Shown here piece after piece: positions 44,330 through 55,961 of a stretch of DNA of 64,000 nucleotides. The notes below the pieces were generated by a model. That model worked only from the letters and a program-made list of their open reading frames with translations. It did no database searches and was not told the origin of the DNA. Both the position numbers and the translations under genes were made by a program. The number at the start of each line of letters is the position of its first letter. Position 1 is the stretch's first letter. Source of the stretch: Silene latifolia (taxonomy: Eukaryota > Streptophyta > Magnoliopsida > Caryophyllales > Caryophyllaceae); NCBI RefSeq assembly GCF_048544455.1, contig NC_133526.1:946001-1010000 (forward strand). Reading direction: 5' to 3'.

Positions 44330-44660
44330 AATATTAAGGGGGAGAATTATTCATATTATACCACATATAAGTGATACCGTAAAATCCTCTTTAAAATAAC
44401 TTTTAATTTGGTTAAATTAATTGTAATACTTGAATTGCCTTAATTACCCTTTATCATTTTACTTTTAAAATTTGAAAATACTTGAGTAATTTCTTTTCAC
44501 CAAATTAAACATGTACGTACAATATCTCAACATGTATGCATGCATGCATGGGAATGGGAGTAGTTCGTAATAATTAATTTCCTAAATTATTTAATTGAAT
44601 AATAATAATAATAATAAGGCCAGTTCGAGAGCCTCGTTTTCTCGTTTGTCAAGAGAGCAT
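44330..44660. repeat. Segmental duplicate, copy 1 (RADIALIS-like 3' flank)
   Basis: About 330 bp almost repeated at 49557-49890 in the same orientation, for example ttaattgtaatacttgaatt and ggccagttcgagagcctcg. It lies 3' of RADIALIS-like copies 1 and 3, showing that these arose by duplication of a larger block. Confidence 0.85.
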
Positions 44661-44707
44661 GCCTTTAATTGATTTCCTAAATTATTTACTTAAATTATTT
44701 AATTGGA

Positions 44708-44945
44708 TCATACCTTATACTTTGGCAATGGTACTTTGCCAGATTCGATGTTTTTGATATCCTCAATGAGGATATCATAGAGTCTCTTAACTTCTTCAGC
44801 GGTCTTGTCGCCAACCGCCTTGGCGATGTTAGACCAGCGATCAGGAGTTTTGCGGTCGTAAATTACCAAGGCCGATTCAAACGCCTTGTTTTGTGTCCAT
44901 GTCCATGTTGTACCGTTGGATGACGATATTGGACGCGAGCTGAAA
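44708..44945 (-). pseudogene. RADIALIS-like single SANT/MYB gene, copy 1
   Basis: The minus strand encodes a SANT/MYB domain of the RADIALIS-like type: [40 protein letters not shown], then [17 protein letters not shown] and a stop (44708-44710). These small proteins antagonise DIVARICATA-type MYBs by competing for DRIF partners. The domain itself is complete, but the ATG present in copy 3 (CCAATAATGTCG) is lost here (CCAATATCG) and no in-frame ATG occurs nearby upstream. A 3'-splice-like TTTTTCAG precedes the coding part, so a start in an upstream exon cannot be excluded. A MULE sits 55 bp upstream. Confidence 0.75.
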
Positions 44946-45508
44946 AAGTGACAAGGAAAAGTGTAATTGTTTGATGAAGAAAAAGTGACAAGGAAAAGTG
45001 GAGTTTACTATAATATAAGGACCTCACTTTTATATTTACAAAGATTTAAGGACCTATGTAATTATTAGACAACTATAAGGACCTTAAATAGACTCCGTTA
45101 TACATCCGTCAAATTGCCTTCACTATTTTCACATGTATAGTACACGTGTACATGTAAAAGGCAACCACTTGACATTAAAGAATAGCAATATTATTTTTTG
45201 GCGGCAAAAACCAAAGCACACAGCCACAATTTCCAGAACAATACAACAAAACCCCCCAATTTATCTCTAGTTCCACAAAACCCCAATATTGAATCAAGAA
45301 TGTTTGTTGAATTTCGATTTTGTTAAGCACGTATTATTTATATTTCACACTTCAGAAACTAAGGTATGTAATTACATACTATTAATTCTTTGATGTTTTG
45401 AATTATTGTAGGGTTTTATAATCTCTATAATTTTACGTTTTCATTAATCGTTTCTGATTATTTCAATAATTAAAGTGAGTTTAATTATTGATTTGCTTTC
45501 TTGTTTAG

Positions 45509-46077
45509 ATGTCAGCTTCAAAATTATGCATTGTGGTACACCATGGAGGGACATGGCAAATGAAACCTGATGTTTGTTATCTTGGAGGAAAGGTAAATAT
45601 TTATGAAAATATACCTGACGATATGGACGAAGTATATGTTAGGAAGTTGGTAGATGGTTTGGGTTATACTGATGTCATCAAACTTCACTTTTTGGACCAG
45701 AAATTGGATTTTCGTACTGGGGTCAGATTTTTAGGAGGTGAAAAAACTTTTGAAGCTTTTGTTTGTTGTTTAATTAAGCATGGTGAGGTTCATCTATTTT
45801 GTGAGCATGATGATAAGGAAATTCTAATGGGTGTTACCGAAAGTGGGATTGGTTTCGATGTTAATGACTTTGGTGCTTGTAATTTGGGTATGAGAATGTC
45901 ATTTACTGATTTATTAAAAGGCACCTATTCAGCTAACATAAAAAAACCATGATATGATGAATGAAGGAATTGATTATGATGATGAAGGGAGTGATAATGA
46001 AGATGAGGAAATTGTTGATGCTAGGGATAAAATTAAGGAAAGCATAGCGAAAGAAAAAGAGTATATATGAGGGTGAA
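45509..46077 (+). pseudogene. MULE transposase N-terminal part
   Basis: ATG at 45509 directly after a splice-like TTGTTTAG. 147 residues of the N-terminal domain typical of plant MULE transposases (VVHHGGTWQMKPDVCYLGGK, DEVYVRKLVDGLGY). After the stop at 45950-45952 an acidic stretch (YDDEGSDNEDEE) continues in another frame to about 46068. The catalytic DDE region expected next is deleted. Confidence 0.8.
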
Positions 46078-46987
46078 ATGGCAAGTCTTGGTAGGCTAGT
46101 TGGATGGTCAAAGGAACAATCAAATTGTGAAGGAAGTGATTATGAGGATAACTCTGATGACTTATTAAGTAGTCCTGACGAGAGTTCAGACGATAATGAT
46201 ATTGGAGCTACTCAAGTTAAGTTCGTAGTAGATTTGAGATATAAGACGTGTACTTGTAGATCGTGGCAATTGAGTGGCATACCGTGTAATCACGCAATAG
46301 CGGCCATATGGAAAAATGTAGAGCATCCTGAGCATTATGTTGCTGAATGTTATCACAAGGCGGGTTACTTAAAAGCCTACCAATTTAGTATGGAGCCACT
46401 GAATGGTCCAAATGAATGGCCTATCTCCGAATTTCAACCGATTAATCCCCCACCTTTAAAGAAACTCAGAGCTTGTAGACCAAAGACAAAGAGAAGGATG
46501 CAAGTTGGTGAAAGTTCGTCTGGCAGACTCTCTAAATCTGGTGGTATCAAAAGATGCAGCAAATGTAATGAAGCTGGCCACAATAAAAGAAAGTGCAAGA
46601 GTACTCGCCCTATTAGCGTACCATCAGACAATAGATCAAGCGAAAATGTACGACATGTCAACCAGCAACTAATCCAAAATTCTAAGACATTAGATGAAAG
46701 AGCACAACAATCTAGGACACCAATGCATCTGACGGGATATGGTATATATACCTATCCAGACGGTTTTTCCAGACCAGCTACTGTAAGTAAACTTAACTTC
46801 TTTAACTTTTCTATATTTCGTAATTTATGACGTTACTTTTTTACATGTTATTTTTTGATCGATATAGATGATGCAACCAAGAAAGAGAATGGCATACTAC
46901 ACTGACAATGAAGGTCAACAAACCGTACAATCTGTGACCAATATGCATGACATTCCCAATGTGTCTTCTCAAACCTCTGTCCAATAG
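46078..46987 (+). pseudogene. MULE transposase C-terminal part (SWIM and CCHC zinc fingers)
   Basis: Contains a SWIM finger (CTCRSWQLSGIPCNHAIAAI, about 46250-46310) and a CCHC knuckle (CSKCNEAGHNKRKC, about 46556-46597). A GTAAGT donor follows at 46783 and a last exon at 46868-46987. It belongs with 45509-46077; the DDE core between them is missing, so it cannot catalyse transposition but could retain DNA or RNA binding. Confidence 0.82.
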
Positions 46988-47642
46988 GAAAATATGCCGA
47001 TGTCTTTTATTGACTCGAATGGCAGAATGTGTATCACAGGCCAACGGTTGCAGGTACTTTTAAAATATTACATGTTTTATAAGGGAGTTACATAAGCACA
47101 TCAGAGTTAATAGTCAGTCTATTACCATTGGTTTTTTTTTTTTTTACGGTTTTCATCATTTGTCAATTAGGATTTTGCTCGGAACAAGGAACGAAGAAGT
47201 GACTTTTTAGAAGGATAAGCAAGATCGAAGTATAATTTTTTTGGAAACTTGGTGGATATATGCTGTGGGTTGATGAATAATGGACATATCTACAACACTT
47301 TGGCAACGATTTTTTGGCATATCAAAGTGAAGATTTTATTGGCCTATTTAATGGAAACAATATATTAGAGTTCTACTATAACTCATTTTGGCTGATGGTT
47401 ATTTTTTGGTGGGAAAGTTGTATAATTTGAGAGAATTAAAGATCCAGCTTATTGTTAACTTTTGGTGGGAAATTTGTAATGATTCCTGGTTGTTAGCAAA
47501 AACATTACACCACTTGTGCTATTTAACAGACTTGGATGGAAAGTTAATGTTAGGTCCTTAAAGCTTTGTTTTGGTTTTTAAGGTCCTTAAAGCTTCTCTT
47601 TTGGATAATTGAAGTCCTAGTGTAGTTTACTCAGGAAAAGTG

Positions 47643-49220
47643 TAATTGTTTGATGAAGAAGAAAAGAACAAGAAGAAGAAGAAGAAGCAGAAGAAGAAGA
47701 AGAAGCAGAAGAATAGTACAACACTTACATAGGGAGTAAAGCACAATAGAAGGACTTAAATATACAAAAGATTGTTATAAGGACCTGAAATTTAATTACG
47801 AGGCTTTAAGAGCAATTGCAATGGGATGTTTTTTGCATTGGGTTTGTAAACAAGAACTTTTAGAAATAGTTTGTTCCATTGCAAAATAAAGTTTGTTTTT
47901 AAATGAACAAACTAGGTTTGAAAAGAAGAACCAAGTTCTTCCCAAAAAAACAAGAAATTAATTAGAGATAGCAAATTAATTATAGTCTATTAAAGAACTT
48001 TATTTAAAGTTCTTGCATTTGTAACAAAAAGTTCTTAATTATTGAAATTGTAAAAATCTTAAATGGTATAAAGTTCTTCCATTACACTTGCTGTTATTAG
48101 CCTGTTAACTTCTATTCTTTCCGTTTAACAGTTTAACTTTACTAGCTTACTGATCTCCATCCTCTCCTATTTCCATGCAAAGCTGATTTTTTTTCAGATT
48201 AAGGATGAAAACGTCAATAGTTAGTAAAATGAATTTTGTTAAGAATCAAACATTTTTTCACGATTTTAAAATCAATAATGATAGTAAAGATAATCCAATA
48301 TTTTTTAAGTTCCGTTCAGATCGATTCAGTTTATATTAGATAATATAAATTATTTCTTTCTTACAAATTCAATTTAGTTCCGTTCAATTTAGTTTAGTCC
48401 AGTTCAATTAAGTTAAGTCAAGTCCATTCAATACAGTTCATTAAACTCAATTAAGTCAGATCCATTCAATTCTCATGGGTCCATTCAATTAACTCAGGTC
48501 CATTCACTTCGTTCAATTCTCATGGATGGGTCCATTCAATTCAATTTAAATAAGTTTAGTTCAGTTCAAATAATTTCAATTCTAAAGAGTAGAGTCTAAG
48601 TCTCTTTAAAATTGTTTTACGAGAAAATCCCAAAACCCATACAAACTCAACCTATATAAGGTTAAAAACAAGTATTTTTCAAACCCAAAATATATTCGAC
48701 TCTGTTTTTACTCGAATCTGAAGTTACCAAACTCGTAACTGGCTCAACCGACTCGTTTGACAGGTTTGGAGGGAGGGAGTATAAATTTGAGTTTGAATGG
48801 ATCAACTAGGGTTCGTGTGATTTCACGTTTGGTTAGCGTTGAGGGCCATATACTGAGTACGTTATTTTGGTAAATTTTTGCATCGAGCCAAGCAACATTA
48901 ATTGAGCTCGATCGCACGAGGTGTCTTGTCTCGTTCACTCTATTTCACAAATGCGTAAAAACTCGCCTATAAAAACGAGAATTTGTTTAACTATTACCAG
49001 ATTGAAGTAAATTTCATTGTGAAATAACTAAATAATAATAATAATTCGACTCTATATATGCTAATAAAACAAACTAACTAACTTGAGATGCTTCCTTTCT
49101 TTAAATCTCCAGCAATCACTAACCTATCCCTATCTACCTCACTTTATCTGGTCCACTTCATCTCCCTTTTATAGCTAAGTTTTAAAGATAATTTTATTTG
49201 TTTATATATATATTTTCCAT
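47643..49220. other. Intergenic with microsatellites
   Basis: An (AAG)n tract (about 47655-47715) is followed by a possible small MITE (47809-48085, ends agcaattgcaatggga and complement agcaagtgtaatggaa). An imperfect array of tccattcaattaag-like words runs from 48360 to 48590. A stretch (48890-49190) is paralogous to 61690-61810 plus 62666-62790. No gene is supported. Confidence 0.5.
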
Positions 49221-49225
49221 TATAC

Positions 49226-49390
49226 CTTATACATACTTTGGCAATGGAATTTTACCAGTGTCAATGTTTACATAATAATGCCTCTTAACTTGTTCAATAG
49301 TCTTGTCACCAACGGCCTTGGCAATATTATACCAGCGAGCAGGAGTGTCGCGGTCATAAACCGCCAAGGCCATTTCAAAGGCTTGTTTCT
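49226..49390 (-). pseudogene. RADIALIS-like fragment, copy 2
   Basis: The minus strand reads [38 protein letters not shown] and then jumps to the C-terminal TGKIPLPKY, missing the residues between. The N-terminus and start are absent: at about 49391 the sequence changes to an F-box gene fragment. A dead chimaeric remnant. Confidence 0.75.
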
Positions 49391-49392
49391 GA

Positions 49393-49486
49393 TAATTATG
49401 AAGATAATTTGGTTAAACTGATCAACCAAATTGTCTATCTTCAATTTGTTGGATCCAGCAATTGGCTGATTATTGAAAAAATACTT
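49393..49486 (+). pseudogene. F-box gene fragment
   Basis: gataatttggttaaactgat ... caatttgttggatccagcaa corresponds to the LVK...QFELVGCCNGL stretch of the F-box gene at 40567-41694. It is followed by a truncated Stowaway-like end (ctctgtcccagtgaatag/gacggagggagta). A near-identical block is at 63790-63930. Confidence 0.6.
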
Positions 49487-49556
49487 ACCCCCTCTGTCCC
49501 AGTGAATAGTTGACGGAGGGAGTACATAAAAGATTGGGAAGAGATGACTAGTGATC

Positions 49557-49890
49557 ATATTAATTAAGGAGGAAAATTGTTCATATTATGCAATATACAA
49601 AAGTGGTTTGATAACAACGGTAAAATTCTTTTAATTATCCTCTTTAAAATACGAGTAACTTTTAATTTGGTTAAATTAATTGTAATACTTGAATTACCTT
49701 AATTACCCTTTATCATTTCACTTTTAAAATTTGAAAATACTTTGAGTAATTTCTTTTCACCAAATTAAACACGTACAATATCTCAACATGCATGCATGGG
49801 AATGGGAGTAGTACGTATTAATTAATTTCCTAAATTATTTAATTGAATTACTCCGTATAATAATAAGGCCAGTTCGAGAGCCTCGTTTTC
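49557..49890. repeat. Segmental duplicate, copy 2
   Basis: Second copy of 44330-44660; shares ttttcaccaaattaaac and catgcatgggaatgggagt. Confidence 0.85.
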
Positions 49891-50010
49891 TCGTTTGTCA
49901 AGAGAGCAGTTAACATTGTTGCGCATCTTATGACACACTTCATGCCTTTAGATTTTTCGACCCACTCGATTAATGATTTATTTTAAAAAAAAAAAAAAAA
50001 ATTGTGTGAA

Positions 50011-50069
50011 CCTTATATTTTGGCAATAGCACCAAAAAAAAAAAAAAAAACCTTATATTTTGGCAATGG
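50011..50069. other. Poly(A) tract flanked by a 19-bp direct repeat
   Basis: accttatattttggcaat occurs at about 50010-50027 and 50050-50067 with CACC plus about 18 A between. The second copy is the 3' coding end of RADIALIS-like copy 3. The arrangement is like a target duplication around a retroposed, almost completely 5'-truncated poly(A) insert. Confidence 0.5.
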
Positions 50070-50263
50070 AATTTTACCACTGTCAATGTCTTGAACATCC
50101 TGAATGAGGATTTCATAATGCCGCTTCACTTGTTCAACGGCCTTGGCAATGTTAGACCAGCGATCAGGGATTCAGGGGTATCGCGGTCATAAATTGCCAA
50201 GGCCATTTCAAAGGCCTTGTTTTCCTTTGCTGTCAAGTGTGTACCACCGTTAGACGACGACAT
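50048..50263 (-). pseudogene. RADIALIS-like gene, copy 3
   Basis: ATG at 50261-50263 (MSSSNGGTHLTAKENKAFEM, then [11 protein letters not shown]). The frame is broken after TPE by a small insertion (gaatccctgatcgctgg against the shorter gctcgctgg of copy 2). The rest of the SANT domain ([28 protein letters not shown]) continues in another frame, with a further deletion around GDKT. A hAT-like element is inserted 145 bp upstream of the ATG. Confidence 0.8.
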
Positions 50264-51214
50264 TATTGGGCACTGCAAAATGTAACTACGGGGGATCAGA
50301 ATAGCAATGAGAAAAAACAAGTTTATTATATTGACAATAAAGATGTTTATATACGAGTAGTTGATTACTTTCCAGAGTACTTGTTACACTTTGTGTATAA
50401 TTAGAATCATGGTTACCGAATTCGCTCGGTGCCCTACGAATCATGAATTGTTAAAAGCGAATTATATTATTAGGAAGGAATAAGATATTAGGAAGGAATA
50501 AGAGATATGGTATATTAGAATATACCATATATCTTATCGTATAAATTATATGAGTATTATATTACTGTCTTGCAGAATAAGTTAGTATTCTAGATCTAGG
50601 GTTAAGGTTTGAGCTAGTATTATAAATACAGTCTTATATATTCATATCATATAACAAGTTATCAATAACAAAGTACGTTTATGAAATACTCTCCCTTATA
50701 AAATCTATCATGGTATCAGATCCTCTTTCTTGAGGACTCTACAAAAATCGCTTCCGCTACCTCGCCGGTAGGTTATTAATGTCGTGAGAAACCTACCGGC
50801 GGGATTTCGTTATTTACTGTCAAATTTATCTTTAGTTTTGAAAAAAAAAAAATTAATTAAAAAATCGTTACCCTTATTTGAGTATGTCGTTCGTACGTTC
50901 GTATTTGTACGAGTAATGAAAAAAAAAAAAAAAGGTAAATGTTGTGGTATCTCTGTGAGGTACTACGGTTGATGAATACCAAATCATGGCTGCAACTTCT
51001 TGCGGTCATTGTGAGTACGTACGTAATTCAAGTGGGATTATTGTATGTAATTCCAATATCTTATAAGCAAAAGGAGTATAAGCTACCAGTTTGTAGCACG
51101 TTTTGGTTCTTCCCGTGTCGTAAGACGGGGCGTATTGATTATTTTATGTCGTGAGACATGAGTATTTACTTATATGGGCGGATAGGTTGTTACCCCCTCG
51201 TATTGTCCTATGTA

Positions 51215-51312
51215 CTGGCGAGTTACGCACGTATTGACTGGCGAGTCGGTTACGCACAAAAGTACTGGCGAGTTACGCACCTATCATGGCCGGCGGGTCG
51301 TTTACGCACTGA
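51215..51312. repeat. Short tandem repeat inside the Copia-like element
   Basis: Four imperfect copies of actggcgagttacgcac (17-24 bp apart), the last altered to ccggcgggtcgtttacgcac. Confidence 0.75.
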
Positions 51313-51568
51313 TGAAAAAGAAGACTATGAAGACGAAGAGGAGTCGACATTTTTTTCTTCTTATTATTTATTGTTTTGTAATCTTCAAACTCATGATAAG
51401 TCGGTGACTTACCATAAGTTTGAGGGAGGGTATTAGGAAGGAATAAGAGATATGGTATATTAGAATATACCATATATCTTATCGTATAAACTATATGAGT
51501 ATTATATTATTGTCTTGCAGAATAAGTTAGTATTCTAGATCTAGGGTTAAGGTTTGAGCTAGTATTAT

Positions 51569-52160
51569 TGATGGGGCATATTCTGCACCCGCTGACCGAG
51601 TCAACATATTGAGCAAGGTCAAAGATATCCACAGCAAGTCAACGACTTAGACAGCCCAACCGACGCAGCCCGTCGGCCTGTCTCTTGGGTCTCGGCTGGG
51701 ACAACTAGCCAGCCGGGGCACATATCCGCGTACTCATATCCAAGACCCCTCGGCGGCGAGTCAACAGGGCCCGCCGGCCTGCCATGGGTCCCTCGACCGA
51801 GGGTAGATCAGTCTTTCCACCTGCTAGCCACTTGGCCACTACGTGACAAAAGGTGAAAGTCTATAAATACTCCTCAACCCTCATTGAGGAAAGGATCCAC
51901 AATCTAACCTAAAATTTACTATTCATCTGGTAATATCTTCCTTATCTCTCTACAACATATACTTCGCCAAGTAACATACGACTTAATCCCTTTAAGTTCA
52001 CTGACTTGAGCGTCGGAGTGAGTACGCTCGGTGCAAAGCCGAGCCCTCAGTTTGTTCATCGTTTCAGGATAGACCGAGAGGAAGAGTCAAAGCAAGGAAA
52101 GACATCTATTCACCAAGCTTGCGTGGTAAACAACACTGCTCTGGAATTACACCCGGAACA
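51569..52160 (+). repeat. Tat-type 5' LTR
   Basis: 592 bp; a TATA box (ctataaatac) near 51861. Differs from the 3' LTR at roughly eight positions plus a short duplication (cacttggc) in the latter. The open frame from about 52006 into protease is fortuitous. Confidence 0.92.
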
Positions 52161-55100
52161 ATTGGCCCCCGCTTCCAACATCCCCGATATGACTATTGGG
52201 AAGAAGGACTACGCGGGAGTCATCGCCCCGCACAGCGACCCACTCGTAGTCCACTTGGACATAGCCAACCACCTGGTCAAGAAGTGCCTGATTGACACAG
52301 GCGCCTACACGAACATCATGTTTAGGGAGTGCTTTCTCAGTCTCGGTCTGAAGGTTGAGGACTTGAGCCCCTGCACCAATCCGTTGTACAGTTTTTTCGG
52401 GGCCGGCCTGGTACCCCTGGGGTCAATCAGATTGCCGGTGATGTTCGGCGAGGGGAATGCGGCTAAGAATGTCCTATCTGAGTTCGTGGTCATTGACGGC
52501 TTGTCCGCCTACAACGTTCTTATAGGCCGAGTCACTCTGAGCGAGGCCGATGCAGTAATGTCCATCCGGCCCCGACACCGATGTATGTCTCGGACCGGGG
52601 GGAAGCGCATAAGCTCGTCTCAAAGGACGAAAAAGACGAAGTAGTCAACGTCCAGATATCTGCCAGAGGGTGCAACATGCAATCCCTCAAAGTGACAAAG
52701 AAGTCATAAAAGGGGAAGAGCCCATCCTTACAACAGGAGGGCGACCTCATGGATGCAACTGTCGGCATGGTCGAAGGAGCCGAGACCGAAGAAGTAGAAA
52801 TTGACCCAGGGCGCACCGTAACTGTCGGTGTCAACCTGGAGCCAAAATTCAGGGCCACTCTCCTAGACCTGCTGAGGGAGAACAAAGACGTCTTCGCTTA
52901 CTCGGCCAGGTCGAGATGCCAGCGTGAGCCGGAGGTAATTGTTCACAAGCCGAACGTACTCTCCACCGCCGCCCCGTCAAGCAAAAGATGAGAACTCCTC
53001 AGCCGAGAAGGATGAGGCCATCAAAGCCGAGGTAGATAAATTACTAGCGGCGGGCTTTATCATGCCTTGTACTTATCCTGAGTGGTTAGCTAATGTTGTA
53101 ATGGTGAAGAAATCATCGGAGGCGTGGAGGATGTGTGTAGATTTTACCAACCTTAATAAAGCGTGCCCCAAAGATTGTTATCCCTTGCCTCGAATAGATA
53201 GTTTAATCGACGCCACGGCAGGCTACACTATGCTGAGCCTGCTGGACGCCTTCTCAGGGTATCATCAGGTATTCATGGCCGAAGAAGACATGCCTAAATG
53301 CGCATTCATCACCGGTGGCGGCACATACATGTATAAAATGATGCCGTTCGGTTTGAAGAACGCCGGCGCAACTTATACAAGACTGGTGGACAAAGTGTTC
53401 CAAAATCAGAAAGGGCGAAACATTGAGGCCTACGTCGACGATGCTATCGTAAAAAGCAAGTCTGACGACGAGCACTTAACCGATTTACATGAGACATTTT
53501 GTTCACTAAGGAAGTATAGAATGAAGCTCAACCCAAAGAAATGCAACTTCGGTGTCCGGGCCGGCAAGTTCCTCGGCGTGCTTGTCAGCGCCAGGGGAAT
53601 TGACGCCAACCTAGAGAAAGTCCAAGCAATACTGGACCTGCCGGAGCCGAGGAATCGAAAAGAGGTTATGACGCTGACCGGGAGGATGGCGGCTCTCGCC
53701 CGTTTCATCTCTCGGTCAGCCGACAAGAGCACCACATTCTTCAAAGTGTTGAAGGGAAATAAGGACTTCAGTTGGGGGGAGGAACAGAGCACAGCTTTCA
53801 AGCAACTGAAAGCTCATCTTCAAACTCTCCCAACACTGTCCAGGCCGATCTTTGGGGAGACGCTATATCTATACATAGCGATTACCTCGGCCACGGTCGA
53901 TCTTGTGATCATCGAGAGAAGAAGACAAACAAGAACACCCAATCTACTTTGTCACCATACATTGTTGCCCGCCGAAAGAAATTACCCGCCGATTGAAAAA
54001 GCGCCTTTCTTGCATTGTCGTTGCCGCAAGGAAACTGAAACCTTACTTCGACGCACATCCCGTGACGGTCTTAACCGACCAACCATTGGAGAAAGCATTG
54101 GAAAAATTTGAGCAATCCGGCAGGCTCATCAAATGGGAAGTAGAGCTATCCGGCTTCGGCATTCAATACAAGCCGAGGCGCTCGATAAAGGGATAGGCAC
54201 TGGCAGACTTCCTGACCGAGTGCACATATCAAGAAGAGCCAAACCCCGGAGTATGGGAAGTATACACCGACGGGTCCTCTACGGCGAATAGCTCAGGAGC
54301 CGGCATACTTATCATCAGCCCAAACGGGGACGAGTTTGAGTACGCCTTGAAATTTACCTTCTCGGCCTCAAACAACGAATCCGAATACGAGGCGGTGATA
54401 ACCGGAGTCGAGCTAGCAAGAGCTGCCGGGGCGGAGCACATCATTTTGAAAACAGATTCACTCTTAGTGGCTAATCAAATCTGAGGAGAGTACGAGACTC
54501 GAGACGACGGGATGGTAAGATACCTGGAAAGGGTAAAAGCTGACACTTCAAAATTGAAATCTTTCCAGATACAATGCATTCCCAGGTCTGAGAATAACCG
54601 AGCCGACGCTCTCTCAAAGCTTGCCAGTTCAACCATCAAGAATATCAACCGAACCGTCTTTGGTGGACATCGGAATGCCAAAAGCATTATCGAGACCGTC
54701 GGCATGGTGGGCGACATAGAGGCCGAGACGACGTGGATGACTCCGATAATGAAGTAAAACCGATGAATGAGCTGGGAGGACCGCAGATCTCTCACGAGAA
54801 GATAAAGAGGATCGCAGCAAGATACTTGGTGTTTGAAGGAGAATTATACAGGAGGTCCGTGATAAGGCCACTCTTGAAATGCGTCGGTCCAGCCGACGCG
54901 GAGCTAATATTGACAGAAATTCATGCAGGCATCTGCGGTCATCACATGGGGGCAAGAACACTAGCCCACAAAGCTCTCCGAGCCGGCTACTTCTGGCCCA
55001 CCATGCTTGAGGATTCCAGAGCCAAAACCAAAAAGTGCAACAGCTGTCAAATGCATGCTCCGGTGATACATGCGCCATCCCGAGACCTGCAGCCGGTACT

Positions 55101-55961
55101 TAGTCCCCTTCCTTTTGCACAGTGGGGGATGGATCTACTAGGGTCATTTCCAACGGCATCCGGAGGAAGAAAGTACTTGATTGTCGCCGTTGACTACTTC
55201 ACTAAATGGGTTGAAGCTGTAGCGGTACCTGCGAAGACGACGGCGACCGTAAGAAAGGTAATCTGGGAAAATGTCATAACTCGTTTTGGGTTACCCCAAG
55301 TCATGGTATTTGACACGGCCGAGAGTTTTGGAGTGACACAATAATGAACTGGTTAGAAGAGCTTGGTATCAAATTTGCATACTCCTCCGTCTGTCACCCA
55401 CAGAGCAACGGACAGGCGGAGGCAGCCAATAAAACAATCCTCAACGGTTTGAAAAAGACAGTTGAAGACCTAAAGGGAAGATGGACCGATGAACTACCCG
55501 GCGTCCTGTGGTCCCTGCGAACCACGGAGAAAGAAGCAACGGGGTACAGTCCATTCCACTTAGTCTACGGTCCGATCCCGCGAATTGAAGCAACGGTGCC
55601 GACATTCAGAACGGCCACCTTTAACCCGGTTGAAAATGAGGAAGGTTTAAGAACCTCTCTAGACCTGGTCGAAGAAAGCCGAGATACAGCACGCCTCAAC
55701 TTGGCAGTATACCAAAACCGAATGAGAAGAGCCTACAACCGGAGAGTCCACAAAAGGGATTTAAAAGTAGGGGATCTAGTCCTAAGAAAGTCGGCCGCCA
55801 CCAACAAAGGAAACATTCATGGTAAATTAACGGCCAACTGGGAGGGTCCTTACAAAGTGGTTGAAGAAATGAGGCCGGGAACATACCGGCTGACAGACAT
55901 GGAGGGTGTGCCTTTGATGAGCCATTGGAACACTGACAAACTCAGGAAGTACTTTGTATAG
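52161..55961 (+). pseudogene. Tat-type pol (protease, RT, two RNases H, integrase), disrupted
   Basis: Domains in order: protease (CLIDTGAYTNIMF, about 52288); reverse transcriptase (WRMCVDFTNLNKACPKDCYP, about 53125; YVDDAIVKSK at 53431); gypsy RNase H (about 53760-54200); archaeal-type second RNase H (VYTDGSS, about 54260; TDSLLVANQ, about 54450); integrase zinc-binding region (about 54945-55060), core (WGMDLLGSFP, about 55123; QSNGQAEAANK, about 55402) and C-terminal domain (GDLVLRKSA, WEGPYKV). Breaks: a frame change after protease (about 52644), another near 53900, stops at about 54194, 54482 and 55342, and loss of the second integrase Asp context. It cannot yield a functional polyprotein. 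Confidence 0.92.

Larger units (their letters stand above)
45001..47632 (+). mobile_element. Internally deleted MULE
   Basis: Flanked by the 10-bp duplication AGGAAAAGTG (44991-45000 and 47633-47642). Imperfect terminal inverted repeats: GAGTTTACTATAATATAAGG at the left and complement GAGTAAACTACACTAGGAC at the right, both followed by repeated aaggacct words. It carries the N- and C-terminal parts of a MuDR-type transposase but no catalytic core. Confidence 0.85.

Noticed and set aside
51158..51436. Small protein gene
   Set aside because: Overlapping frames inside the interior of the Copia-like element, produced partly by the tandem repeat.
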